Positions 9,572-20,132 of a stretch of 64,000 bases of DNA are shown here, in pieces. The translations under genes and the position numbers were made by a program. The stretch comes from Mauremys mutica. Its lineage: Eukaryota; Chordata; Testudines; Geoemydidae. Below the pieces are notes generated by a model. It was not told the origin of the DNA, ran no database searches, and saw nothing but the letters and a program-made list of their open reading frames with translations. The stretch covers positions 56,020,697-56,084,696 of the forward strand of contig NC_059072.1 of assembly GCF_020497125.1 (NCBI RefSeq), read 5' to 3'. Position 1 is the first letter of the stretch, and each line of letters begins with the position of its first letter.

Positions 9572-10803
9572 CAGTAACTCCTCACTTAATGTTGTAGTTA
9601 TGTTCCTGAAAAATGCGACTTTAAGCGAAACGATGTTAAGCGAATCCAATTTCACCATAAGAATTAATGTAAATGGGGGGGGGGGGTGCCTAGGTTCCAG
9701 GGAAATTTTTTTTCACCAGACAAAAAACTATATATTACATAGATATATATGCAGTATACTTTTTAAACAATTTAATACTGTTCACAGCTATGATGATTGT
9801 GAAGCTTGGTTGAGGTGGTGAAGTTAGAGGATGGAAGAGGGTGGGATATTTCCCAGGGAATGCCTTGCTGCTAAATGATGAACTAGCACTTGGCGTCAAG
9901 TATCAGAGGTGTAGCCGTGTTAGTCTGGTTCTGTACAAGCAGCAAAGAATCTTGTGGCACCTTATAGACTAACAGACGTTTTGCAGCATGAGCTTTCGTG
10001 GGTGAATACCCACTTCTTCAGATGCAAGCCTGAAGAAGTGGGTATTCACCCACGAAAGCTCATGCTGCAAAACGTCTGTTAACCCTTGAGGGCTCAGCCA
10101 AGTGCTAACACATTGTTGTTAATGTAGCCTCTCACACAAGGCAGCATGAACTTGAGGGAGCGGAGACAGCATAGCAGACAGAGACAGACACATACTTTGT
10201 GTGTGGGAGAGAGCGAGAGAGATGCACACTGCCTCTTTAAGTAAGCTGACCCACTCTTAAGTGCATTGTCTTTTTAAGTGGATCAGGAAGTTGAGACAGC
10301 AGCTGCTGCCCCAAGCTCTCTCTGTCTCTCTCCGTCCGTGTCCCCTTATGCTCTATATGGAGGAGGGGTAAGCGGGGTGGAGGAGCAAGGGGGAGGGAGA
10401 CATCCTGATATTATCCCCTTTTCTCCCCCTGCACAGCAAGCAAGAGTCCCTGGGAGCAGCTCCAAGGCAGAGGGCAGGAGCAGCACATGGCAGTAGCGGG
10501 GGAGGGACAGCTGAACTACTGGCAATTGGTAGCCTGCTGGGCGGCTGAAGCACAGGGAACTTAGGGGAGCAGGGAGCTGACAGGGAGAGCTGATACAGGA
10601 GCTGCAGGTCCACCCTGGTTCCAAGTCCCCACCAGCTACCTGCAACAGGCTGCTCTTCCTGCAAGCAGTGGACAAAACAGGCAGCTGCCAAACGACGTTA
10701 GAAGGGAGCATTGCACAACTTTAAATGAGCATGTTCCCTAATTGATCAGCAACGTAACAACGAAACAACATTAACCGGGATGACTTTAAGTGAGGAGTTA
10801 CTG
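9572..10803. mobile_element. Tigger-type (TcMar) non-autonomous transposon
   Basis: The termini are exact 18-bp inverted repeats, cagtaactcctcacttaa at 9572-9589 and its complement at 10786-10803, each flanked by TA (9570-9571 and 10804-10805). TA duplication and a CAGT start fit the Tigger/pogo branch of Tc1/mariner elements. The interior is GC-rich from 10,300 to 10,700 and encodes no transposase; the 121-codon minus frame at 10346-10711 is not a recognised protein. A Penelope fragment is embedded at about 9899-10081. A run of 12 G lies at 9675-9686. Confidence 0.85.
9899..10081 (-). mobile_element. Penelope-like 3' fragment forming a perfect hairpin
   Basis: The first 120 bp match, as reverse complement, the 3' end of the Penelope element at 1143-2121 (agcagcaaagaatc..., ttatagactaacagac, agctttcgtgggtgaat). 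The sequence then turns back: 9970-10021 and 10030-10081 are exact reverse complements over 52 bp with an 8-bp loop. Outside the unit, agcacttggc (9885-9894) and gccaagtgct (10097-10106) are also inverted. No coding sequence. Confidence 0.85.
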
Positions 10804-10805
10804 TA

Positions 10806-12535
10806 GAGGATGCAACCATGACAGATTCTATCCCAACCTTCTCTCGCTGGCATTTTATAGCCACTTTGCTGTAGCCTTTCTTTACCCATTATACATGATC
10901 ACACAGGAGGTCAGCTGACTGTCACTGTTTCTTATACAGCAAGTACCCTTGGTTGGAACAAATATAATGCTATTTTCACAACAAAAGAGAAGTAAACTGT
11001 GTAACTCAGGTAGTTGCTGTAACTCATTTGGTTCCCATACATGAAGCTAAAATATTTCATAGAAAACAGAATGTTAAGATAACTTTTCTACATTCAGTAT
11101 TGCAAAAGACGAAAAAAAAAAATCCCTAACCCTACTCTGGTGGGTGAAAAAAATGAGGCAAGATCTGCCCTCCGATTCACATATCAGATCTTCACTGCAA
11201 TATTCTGCTTTCCCATATGTGCAGATTTGTCTTGTGATGTCAAAAAGAACGACACTCATAGGGAGAACGGTGTTGGGTTTGAGATCCACCTTGGAATAGA
11301 GAGCAGATTTTTTATCTAAATAATATGGGCTATTTCATCCCTTCTTATCTCTTTTTCCACATGTAGACCACCTAGTATGCCTACTGAGAAGTAATGCTTG
11401 AAACCTGAGCAAGTGTCTGTGATGAGAACAATATAGAAGATAATATTGAAGAAACATCAACTCTACATTGATAGCAGCAAAGGAAGTCTACACGCTCATG
11501 CACACAGACAGAGCGCTTCTGTGCAGTAATACTGAATTGTCAGGATTTTCCAACATCAAACTGTTATACTAGCATCAGAGCACACTTTATGCTGCAGTTA
11601 TTAATTTTGCCTCTGGGAACATATTGTGCCAGTTTAGAGAAGCATCAAAATGCATGATTGGGAGTTTCCTGCAACTATCATATGGTGAAAAATGTTGCCT
11701 AATGAATTCTTGGTGATGCAGCTAACAGACCACAAGCCTATTTTTTTTCTTCCTTGCTGGCGACCTTTGATTTAAAAAATATAGAGAAACTCTGACTGCC
11801 ATTCCTCTTCCCAAGTTGTTTTTTATATTAGATGTTCAGGTCTTATGTAGCATGGAAGACTCCATTTTAACAGCAGACTTAGTGCAATTGTAACATCATG
11901 AGACTCAAGAATGAAAGCTGAGTAAGTGAGAGAGGAAGGGATTTTGACACTGAGTAATACTTTGTTTCAGTTTGGTTTATGGGTCTGTTTGGCTGTGTTT
12001 ATGGTTGTCTTCCATTACTGGAGCAGCACAAAGCAGATGGACTGTACTGGTGAAAGCACATGATCCCAAACCAGCCTGCTTACAAACTTTGTTAGGCTGC
12101 ATTAGGAATGTCCTGATAGACAGTTTGCACTTTGTTAGCAGTCTTAGCAGAGAGGCCAATGATTAAATGGGTATGGAGATTGAAGTGACCCTTCATCCTC
12201 TGGCTGTCTATACTGGCAATTTTAGCATGTGTTTATAATACATAGGGGAAAACATCACAGCTGATATTTTGTCTGAAATTTTCAGATCTACTGCGGAGTT
12301 AGAGTCATTTTTATTTTTTGTACTCACCAAATTTAATTCTGGTTCTTTTTACATGAAGTAAAATCCTAAAAATACATTATTCTGAGTCAAACATAAAAGA
12401 TTGTATAATGTCCATAAGTCACTCATAGAGATAAATATAAAAAAGGTAAAATATTTTAACAGCAGAGTATATGAAAGGGAGAGAGCTTCTGATCTTTTCT
12501 TTTTTATTAAAGAATCACTAGGGTAAGAAGTCCTA
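10806..12535. other. Unique AT-rich DNA
   Basis: No gene or repeat recognised. The frames at 11074-11289 and 11972-12166 have no recognised domain and look like chance open reading. Confidence 0.45.
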
Positions 12536-12543
12536 CTTGTCAT

Positions 12544-12984
12544 CATAGGCACTGATTCCATGGGTGCTCCAGCCCTGGAGCATTCATGGAAAAAAATGAT
12601 GGGTGCTAAGCACCCACCGGCAGCCCCCCCATCAGCGCCTCCCCCTCCCACCCCAAGTGCCTCCTGCCTGCTGGCAGTCCCGCTGATCAGTGCCTCCCCC
12701 TCTCTCCCAGCACCTCCCGTTTGCCATGGCTCAGCTGTTCTGCAGTATGCAGGAGGCACTGGGGGAGAGAGGCAGGAGCGAGGGTGGGGCGCGCTTGGGG
12801 GAGGGTTTGGGAGGGGGTGGGAAGAGGTGTGGGGGGGCGGGAAGAGGTGGGGCAGGAGTGGACCAGGGGTGGGAAGAGGCAGAGTGGTGGTTGAGCCTTG
12901 GGAGAAGAGGTGGAGTGGGGGCAGGGCCTGGGGTGGAGCCGGGGAGGAGCACCCACCCCACTCATTAGAATGTCAGGGCCTATG
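12544..12984. mobile_element. hAT-type MITE
   Basis: Starts cataggcactgat and ends agggcctatg, an imperfect inverted terminal pair. Flanks are cttgtcat (12536-12543) and cttgttgt (12985-12992), an 8-bp target duplication with two mismatches. The interior is GC-rich with CCCC and GGGG blocks, and the frames inside (for example 12560-12994) are low-complexity artefacts. Confidence 0.75.
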
Positions 12985-12992
12985 CTTGTTGT

Positions 12993-13324
12993 AATAATTA
13001 AACATAGCCATAAAATACAGCCAGAGGCCAATGACCTTGTGAAGAAGAACAGAATTTAAAATATTAGACTCTCTGAGGTTTCTGAAAAACAATGAACTTG
13101 GTGATGTGATGTGCAATGATGCTCTCCGGCCAACTGTTGGACTACCGGAAAAAGTTATATCTGTGGTCTTTTCCTGTTTGGTGCCTACAAGCAGGATCCT
13201 GCTTAAGGCTAATTCGGCCCTGATCTGGATGGCGCTGACATTCTCTTGAAATCACCACTTTATAAATTGAGTATTAGCATCTTAAAGGTTCAAAGATAAA
13301 TTAATTGCTGGAAGATTCAAATAG
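12993..13324. other. Unique DNA, no feature seen
   Basis: No gene, repeat family or regulatory motif recognised. Confidence 0.4.
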
Positions 13325-13452
13325 TGAGTGTAGTGCAGAGCATTTCCTGGGGATTAATGACTGATTGGGTGGAATTGAAGGCCCAGGGCTCAGCCAAGAA
13401 TCATTAACCTCAACCCATCCTTAATTCTCAGGAAACGCTCTACATCTCAGTC
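13325..13452. repeat. Foldback MITE-like palindrome
   Basis: The left arm at 13325-13371 (with cagagcatttcctgggga) pairs with the right arm at 13408-13451 (with tctcaggaaacgctctac) with several mismatches, around a loop holding ggcccagggctcagcc. Probably an old non-autonomous DNA transposon; no target duplication was identified. Confidence 0.55.
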
Positions 13453-14024
13453 ATGATTACTGTTATAAACTGAAAATGAAAAGCATCGGACCAGGGATTT
13501 TTTTAAATGGGTGGTGCCATTTCAACTGGTATGTACAGGACACTTTTAAAGAATGAATGGTCTGTACTTTAGTTGATTAGATTGCTTGAATCAAATTTGT
13601 ACATTCTGTTCATCTTATATGTTCTCAATTATATGATGGCTGTTTTGAAAAGCAGAGTTTTATGTTAGACACAAGTTCTTAGAGTGTTTTGGGCCTGAAG
13701 TTATGGGATGCAAGTTATATAATTTTAGAAACCCATGGAAGCTAATGACTATTTGAAATAAACGAATTAAGGCTTGGAGGGTCTGGATTTGAGTAGGTTG
13801 GACCTTGCAGATGTGAACTTCACCAGTTAATTAATTTTTTTTACTGCCTCATTTCTGCATTAGGGAATTTCTTCTAGTGAGCTTCAATTTTTTCATGTTA
13901 AGCAATATGGAAATATATCTGGAGGTAACTTTTTAAAATTTTGGTGTCAACCTACTTAGAGCCAAACTTTGACCTATTTTAAAATTGTTGAGGTCTGTGG
14001 CAGAAATAGCTTCTGGATATGAAA
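13453..14024. other. Unique AT-rich DNA
   Basis: No gene or recognisable repeat. Single-copy in appearance. Confidence 0.4.
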
Positions 14025-14165
14025 TATAGTATTATTATTCATAATAATACTTTACACTTCTATACCATTTTTATTCTGAGGATTTCCAAGCATTTTACAG
14101 GCATTAGTAAATGAATTCCCACATCATCTGTGAGGTAGCTGTTATCCCCATTTTGCAGAAATAAT
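14025..14165 (-). mobile_element. MIR-like SINE fragment
   Basis: Contains gttatccccattttgcag, the reverse complement of the conserved MIR core, preceded by aagcattttacaggcatt. Minus orientation, highly diverged, and directly upstream of a plus-oriented MIR-like copy. Confidence 0.55.
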
Positions 14166-14204
14166 GACATCGGAGATGACACTGGGGTGCGTTGGTCGGC
14201 GAAG

Positions 14205-14556
14205 AGAAGAATAGTTTTATGGCTAAAGCACAGGACTGGGCACTGGGAGAGCTGGGTGCTTGTCTTAGTTCTGCCACAGTCTTAAGTTCATGGGTCTGTT
14301 CACATGGAGTTTGTTGTAGAATCAAGGCCTTAAACTATATGAGACTAGTCATATGTGTAAAAGTTTGCAGGACGAGGACCCTGGATGGGTCATTAACATT
14401 GCTGTGCTTCAATTTCCCTATGCAAAGAGTGGTGATAATACTTCCCTTCAGTATAGGGGTGTTGTGAGGCTTAAGCCAGTTGTAACACAGTTGGAGATGT
14501 TTTGACAGAAGACACTTTTGGAGTGAAAAGGATAATTAATTATTATTATTTATTAT
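14205..14556 (+). mobile_element. MIR-like SINE, plus orientation, with AT-rich tail
   Basis: Phrases from the MIR backbone occur in order: gctaaagcacaggactgggc, agttctgccacagtc, then gtgcttcaatttccctatgc, gtgataatacttccc and gtgttgtgaggctt. It ends in a TTA microsatellite at 14533-14556. About 100 bp near 14288-14390 do not fit and may be inserted. No pol III boxes could be called with confidence. Confidence 0.6.
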
Positions 14557-15708
14557 TCTAAAAATGGAAGGAAGCAAAATCCATTTTATTTTAACTCTAC
14601 ATTCAAAGCGTGGCAAAAAATCAGTTTGCCAATGGAAAAGGGAAAATTGCTAGGGAGTATACTGTTTTCAAACTCCTATTATTAAAGGGTATTATTTGGA
14701 GGTAAAAATAAACTATAAAGAGGAACTTGAAATGTCTCTTTAATGCTCATGTCTTGTTTCATCAATTATAGACAGCAAATTCTTGAAGGAAATGGAAAAG
14801 GAAACCAGTAGGATTTATTTAGTTTTAATCTTTTACATCTTCTCAGGGACATGGTCTAATGTTTGTCATGGTCAATCTGATTACTACTGAACATGCTGTC
14901 AACTTTTGGCAGCTAGTGGAAGGATTAAAGTTATTTGTAAGATGATAGTCTGGAGAATGTGTTGGACTCAGCTCGCCTGTACTGTAGGTAAAGGGCTGTG
15001 TCTTCCATTTGCCTGGGGGCAGCAAAATGTTCTAGAGTCTGTTTACTGTCTGAAGATTGTTGGCTATGAGACACGAACATATACATATATAGGTTTGCCT
15101 CAGGCGACAGAAACCTTAGCGCTCGCATTGGCTTGGTGGACAGAATTGATGGATGAATGCAGAGACACATTGGGAACAACCCTCACAACTCACATTAATC
15201 TTACTGAAGCTTGGTCTTCAAACAGAGTTGTTCTTTATGTTTTCTACTCTGTTAACTTGGTTTTGAATTCTTTTGATTTCTACCAACTTTAGACAGAGGT
15301 ACTTATACAGATTATATAGCTAGACATAACTTTTTTCATTAGAATGTAACTTCTGGTATCTTAGTAAAATATATAATAGATAAAAATCATATCTAGCTTA
15401 AGTTTTTGTACCCTGTATATTATACTTTCACATACCCCTTTATACTCAAATCTTGTCATCATCATATTTAACCTGCTGATGTTGATAGACTGCTTTAATA
15501 CTCATGGCAATAAACCCGACGGAGGTCCACAGGAATGAAGCCATCACTTCCTCAGGGTTTTCCATCCTTTAAAGAAGAATTGACACTGCTGTCATTCAAT
15601 GTACATGAGATCAAAACTATGGCCTCAGCTCAAATGGCAGCAATGTTTCTGGAAAAGGGCTTCTTGGCAACAGGGAAAAGAAGAGTTTTCTGAAGAGACA
15701 ATTGCAAA
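14557..15708. other. Unique DNA with a non-genic open frame
   Basis: The 128-codon plus frame at 14906-15292 shows no recognisable domain, signal peptide or splice context and is probably chance. No repeats identified. Confidence 0.4.
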
Positions 15709-15710
15709 TA

Positions 15711-15900
15711 CACCGCTACCTCGATATAACGCCACCCAATATAACACGAATTTGGATATAATGCAGTAAAGCAGTGCTCCGGGATGGGGAGGGGCTGCAC
15801 ACTCCAGTGGATCAAAACAAGTTCAATATAACACAGTTTCACCTATAATGCGGTAAGATTTTTTGGCTCCCAAGGACAGCATTATATTGAGGTAGAGGTT
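15711..15900. mobile_element. Tigger-type MITE, 190 bp
   Basis: The left end caccgctacctcgatataac and the right end attatattgaggtagaggtt are inverted with few mismatches, flanked by TA at 15709-15710 and 15901-15902. The interior repeats ataacac/ataatgc motifs. No coding capacity. Confidence 0.82.
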
Positions 15901-15902
15901 TA

Positions 15903-17684
15903 TTGAATGTGTAGTAACTTTCCAGAGGCTGGCAGAAAAGGAGTTAACTAACTCTGTCTCTGTCTTATCTGAGGAAGGACCACAGTTGCCTGCCAGGTAA
16001 GAGGGCTGTACCAACTGTAGAGCGTAAACTAATCTTTCCCAGTACATTATAAGAGGGATATGCTATGCAGAGTTGGTGGCTAAGTCTCACAGTGAGAGTC
16101 AGGAAGGAAAGGTAAAAGGCTAAGGGGGAAGAACAACGTTCCCCTCAGTCCCATTCACTTCTGATTTTGTTCATTTGTCACTTTTGGATTTCATCCGGGG
16201 TAAATCTTCTTGTCCTCATGCTTGACCCTTAAAGTACAAAATGTTCTTTACGTTTACTTTATTTTACAATAAAGCACAGCAACAGGTATTCAAAGTCCAC
16301 TGAAGTGCATGGAATCCTTTCCTGCTCTGCTGGCCTGTCACACTATCAGATTTACTAATTTTTGTAATCCATTATGTGCTTCACCATACTGGGTGTTGGA
16401 TGTTACTATGAGTTTCCCCGGAGTAGTTTCAAACATAATTTTTCTTCTGAAAGATGGATTCAAGTGTTGGGGGATGGAAGAGGAGAGAGAGTCAAGGGTG
16501 GGGAAGAAGAAACTGTGAAAGCATGATGATGGAGAAGGAAAGAATGCTACCTTCCCAACCCCAACAGCTAGGAGAAAGTAAGTGGAGTTCCCTTCCCAAC
16601 AGGCAGGGGTGGGGAGAGCTGTATTTTGTGGTCATATAAAGTAGAATTTTCTATTGAAATATAAGTCACAAACTAAGGTGGAGATGTGAGACGCATTTTG
16701 ACAGAAACAAACTATCAGAAAACAGGCCAAAATATTATGTGATTTTTTTTTTGTATTTTTATCCCATAATGTAAGCCAATCTCATGATTTCTTAACGCTT
16801 TGCTTTGGCAATACCATAGTTCCATTCTTTTAAATCTACATATTAAAAAACTTGCAGCACTTCAATCTGAAATGGGACTGCTCTAATAATCCTCAATTCA
16901 TATAATAGTATTATGATGGACATATTCATATTAAATCACTTGATTGGATAATCCTTTAAAGATTTTAGTTATAAAGAAGAATTGCTCCATTGTAAAACAC
17001 AAACAAGTTGTCACATAAAACAAGAAGCATTGCTTACAAAATGTTGCAGATGTAAATATGTCTAATTAATAATTCATAAATATCCCCCCCAACTTTCTGT
17101 GAATTAAAAGCTAAAGAAGACTTTAAGTATTAAGGATAAATGGAGGCTATTTTGGACATTATTACCTAAAATAATATAGTACATAATTTACATGAATGAC
17201 ATGTACAGAATTAATCTCTGCCTTGCTTGTAAATGCATCTCGCATTCAGGCATGTCAGAAAACAAGATCATTTAATGGTTTATTCATTCTGTTTAACAGA
17301 ATATATCCACAACCCGTCATCCACATATTCACCTGCTGTCAGCTGCTGTTGAGCTCTCTAATGAACAGCTGTGGAAAGGCCAGAGTGTACAGCAACTTCA
17401 GACTCTCTGCATTTCCGATATTTAGCTCTGCGTGAGAAGAACGACATATATTCAGCTAGGTGTATGGTCAAACGTAGCAGATAAAATTCTCCTGACCATG
17501 TCCCTTTCCTTAGAGATGTTTGCAGAATCCATGTGTTATTTGCATTTTATATTTCCAAAATGGGTGCTATATTTGTAGAGTTAAGGGCTAGATTCCACCG
17601 GTCTTGATTTCAGTGGGACTGAACAAGGAGTAAGGATTAGAAAATACTTCTGATAGTGCTAGACTCAAAGAGCCCAGTCTGTTT
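15903..17684. other. Unique DNA, candidate conserved non-coding stretch
   Basis: No gene recognised. From about 16850 to 17440 the sequence is AT-rich, free of recognisable repeats and dense in homeodomain-like TAAT words, with an E-box pair (cagctg) at 17340-17375, so it could be regulatory. The 79-codon frame at 17196-17435 has no known motif. This is a weak call from texture only. Confidence 0.3.
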
Positions 17685-18012
17685 TAACAAAGATAAGGTT
17701 AGTGGGTGATGTGATTACAGCCCGTCAGTATCTAAATGGGGAACAAATGTTTAATAATGAGCTCTTCAGTTTAGCAGGGAAAGACACAGCACAATCCAGT
17801 AGCTGAAAGTTGAAGCTAGACAAATTTAGACTGGAAATAAGATGTTTAAATTTTTAACAGTGAGATTAATTAACCATTGAAACATTTACCAAGGGTTGTG
17901 GTGGATTTTCTGTCACTGACAATTTTGAAATCAAGATCTATGGCCTGTGCTATACAGAGGTCAGAGAAGATGACGACAATGGCCCCTTCTGGCCTTGGAA
18001 TCTATGAATGTA
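17685..18012 (+). mobile_element. CR1 LINE 3' end
   Basis: Plus-strand CR1. It starts within the ORF2 C-terminal region (acaaagataaggttagtggg) and runs through gttgaagctagacaaattta to the 3' UTR ending ttctggccttggaatctatg. About 330 bp, 5'-truncated, internally deleted near 17930, and non-coding. Confidence 0.87.
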
Positions 18013-19783
18013 TATAAAGGCCACAGAATCTGGCCCTGGCTGGCAGTAGACCAGCTCTGATGAGCAGCCCTATAATGGAGAACAATGCCTGAGCAATGGA
18101 AATAAAGTCAGGTTAACAAAGCAGATTTCAAGCTTCCAAGGAGAGTCTGGTATAAACACGGAGGGTTCTACTGAGCTGTTAATGCACTGGCCTGAGCTGG
18201 AGGGTGGAGCTGAGCAAAGTCACCTCAGTAGGAGCTCTGGGAGGCATTGTGAAATACCTCCCAGAGCGTCTCCGCGTGCAGTGGGAACACAGCTTCTCTA
18301 CTCTGTTAGAGAGTTCATTGTGTGCTCTCCTTCATGGCTGAGCAATCCTGCTGGCAGGTGTGTGCCTATGGCCCTTCCCCTCCCCACCCCCACCAGAGCA
18401 ATTACTGCTGTGAGCATTGCTAGCTCTGTGCAGGCATTATTCTCAAGTGAGTGCAAGGACTGCAGTTGACATTGGCTCCTTCCTGCAGGTGCAAGTGGGG
18501 AGGGAAGGCTGCTCGCACCATGTCATTTTAAAGCAACCACTTTCTCCTAAAAACAGTTTGTAGTTGTGTACCTTGTAAGCTTGTCTGTACCAGTCTGATT
18601 TAAATAATCCTTAACAATTGTGACCCAACCTTTTAAGTTACCGATGGAGTGCCTCCTGAGAGGTTTGAGTGCTCTCAGCTCCCTTTGATTTCAGTGGGAG
18701 CCGAATCCTGTGTCCTGCTGAAGTGAGGAAGCAGAGGGGTAAGAGATGGTGAGGCGAGGGACAAGATTTGGTCCTGCTTTAAGACTTGATAGAAACTGAA
18801 CAATAAGTATTAGTTTGTTCTCATTATAATTTCTATAGCAGCTGCCAGGAGCCCATTAGGTGAAAATATGAGTTCACACGTTTGAAATATTGCTATGGTA
18901 GTTTAGAAAAATTATATCATAAAAGATTATTTAGTAGAAAGAACAAGAGAACACAGTTTTCCATTCATAGTAACAACAACAACAAAAAGGCCTGAAGGAA
19001 ATACATTGATGCTATTCCAAATAGTAAACAATAATTCTTTAGCTGTCCATCTTTAAAGTTTCTTCTCAGCTTGAGGGTACCATGAAGTAGATGGAAATTA
19101 TAGGAAAGATACTTAGGAAGTGGTGTTCCAAGAGCCATTTGAAGGAGAACATGTGACTCTGACAGCTGGAAAAATAATAAGGTTATGTAAAAGCTTGTAA
19201 ATATTAGATGTACCCTCTAAATCTCTTTTAACCAATCAAAAAATCATTACTAAATGCAGCCAAGAATCTGGAATACAAATATCAGATATTATAGGGGATT
19301 TACTGTTTTACTAATACATAAGAAGAAGCAGTTTGAAGATCTGAGTTAAAAGCACAATAAAGAAGGTGAAGTGACATTTTTTGCAGCCATTGAACCCCAA
19401 ATGGTTTCATATTTGTAATTACAATTTTTAGCCAACTTTGCAGTATACAGTGAAAATCAAGAACTTTAGTCATTTGGAAAATACTTAAAAGCATTCTCTA
19501 GCTAGTTGTAAAGCTGGGTTACCATTACTATTTTAGCAAAAGAGATTGAATACACATGTGCAGAATCTGCATTTACTGGAAAGACCAGCTTCAAATGAGT
19601 CATTACAGTTTTTCAGGTCAATGATCTGCAAATGAAAAAGTCTGAATGTTTTTGACATGATAATCATAACTGAAGGACCTATGCTCCCTTCTGCTGTGCA
19701 GTGCTTGTTTCTCTTGAAAGCCACAGTAATTTACAATGGTTGGGGGCAGCTGAGTCAGTCAGGGACACAAGAAAAATACTACA
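18013..19783. other. Unique DNA
   Basis: No gene or transposon recognised. A short piece near 18655-18720 contains the recurring word tgatttcagtgggag, part of a small dispersed repeat seen at many sites in this window. The frame at 18182-18469 has no identifiable motif. Confidence 0.4.
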
Positions 19784-19791
19784 GACTAGAT
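19784..19791. repeat. Left 8-bp target duplication of hAT MITE
   Basis: gactagat, repeated exactly at 20125-20132. Confidence 0.9.
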
Positions 19792-20124
19792 CAGGGATTG
19801 GCAACCTTTGGCCTGTGGCCCGTCAGGGAAATCCGCTGGCGGGCCAGGATGGTTTGTTTACCTGCAGCATTTGCAGGTTCGGCCGATCGCGTCTCCCACT
19901 GGCCATGGTTCGCCGTTCCAGGCCAATGGGGGCTGCAGGAAGTGGCATGGACTGAGGGATGTGCTGGCTACCACTTCCCACAGCCCCCATTGTCCTGGAA
20001 CGGCAAACTGCAGCCAGGGGGAGCTGTGATCGACCGAACCTGCAGACGCTGCAGGTAAACAAACCATCCCAGCCTGCCAGCGGATTTCCCTGATGGGCTG
20101 CGTGCAAAAAGTTCCCGATCGCTG
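19792..20124. mobile_element. hAT foldback MITE, 333 bp
   Basis: Begins cagggattggcaac and ends gttcccgatcgctg, inverted with few mismatches. Almost the whole element is an inverted repeat: gtttgtttacctgcag near 19852 matches ctgcaggtaaacaaac near 20050, and aatgggggctgcagg matches cagcccccattg. It has a perfect 8-bp target duplication. The 133- and 111-codon frames inside it arise from this GC-rich palindrome and are not genes. Confidence 0.92.
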
Positions 20125-20132
20125 GACTAGAT
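20125..20132. repeat. Right 8-bp target duplication of hAT MITE
   Basis: gactagat, identical to 19784-19791. Confidence 0.9.

Noticed and set aside
10346..10711. 121-codon minus frame and overlapping 112-codon frame
   Set aside because: Both lie in the GC-rich interior of a Tigger-type element and have no recognisable domain.
12560..13031. Overlapping frames of 144, 114 and 92 codons
   Set aside because: They are low-complexity Gly/Pro-rich readings of a GC-rich hAT MITE on both strands.
14906..15292. 128-codon plus frame
   Set aside because: No domain, no splice signals of note, and no similarity recognised; likely chance.
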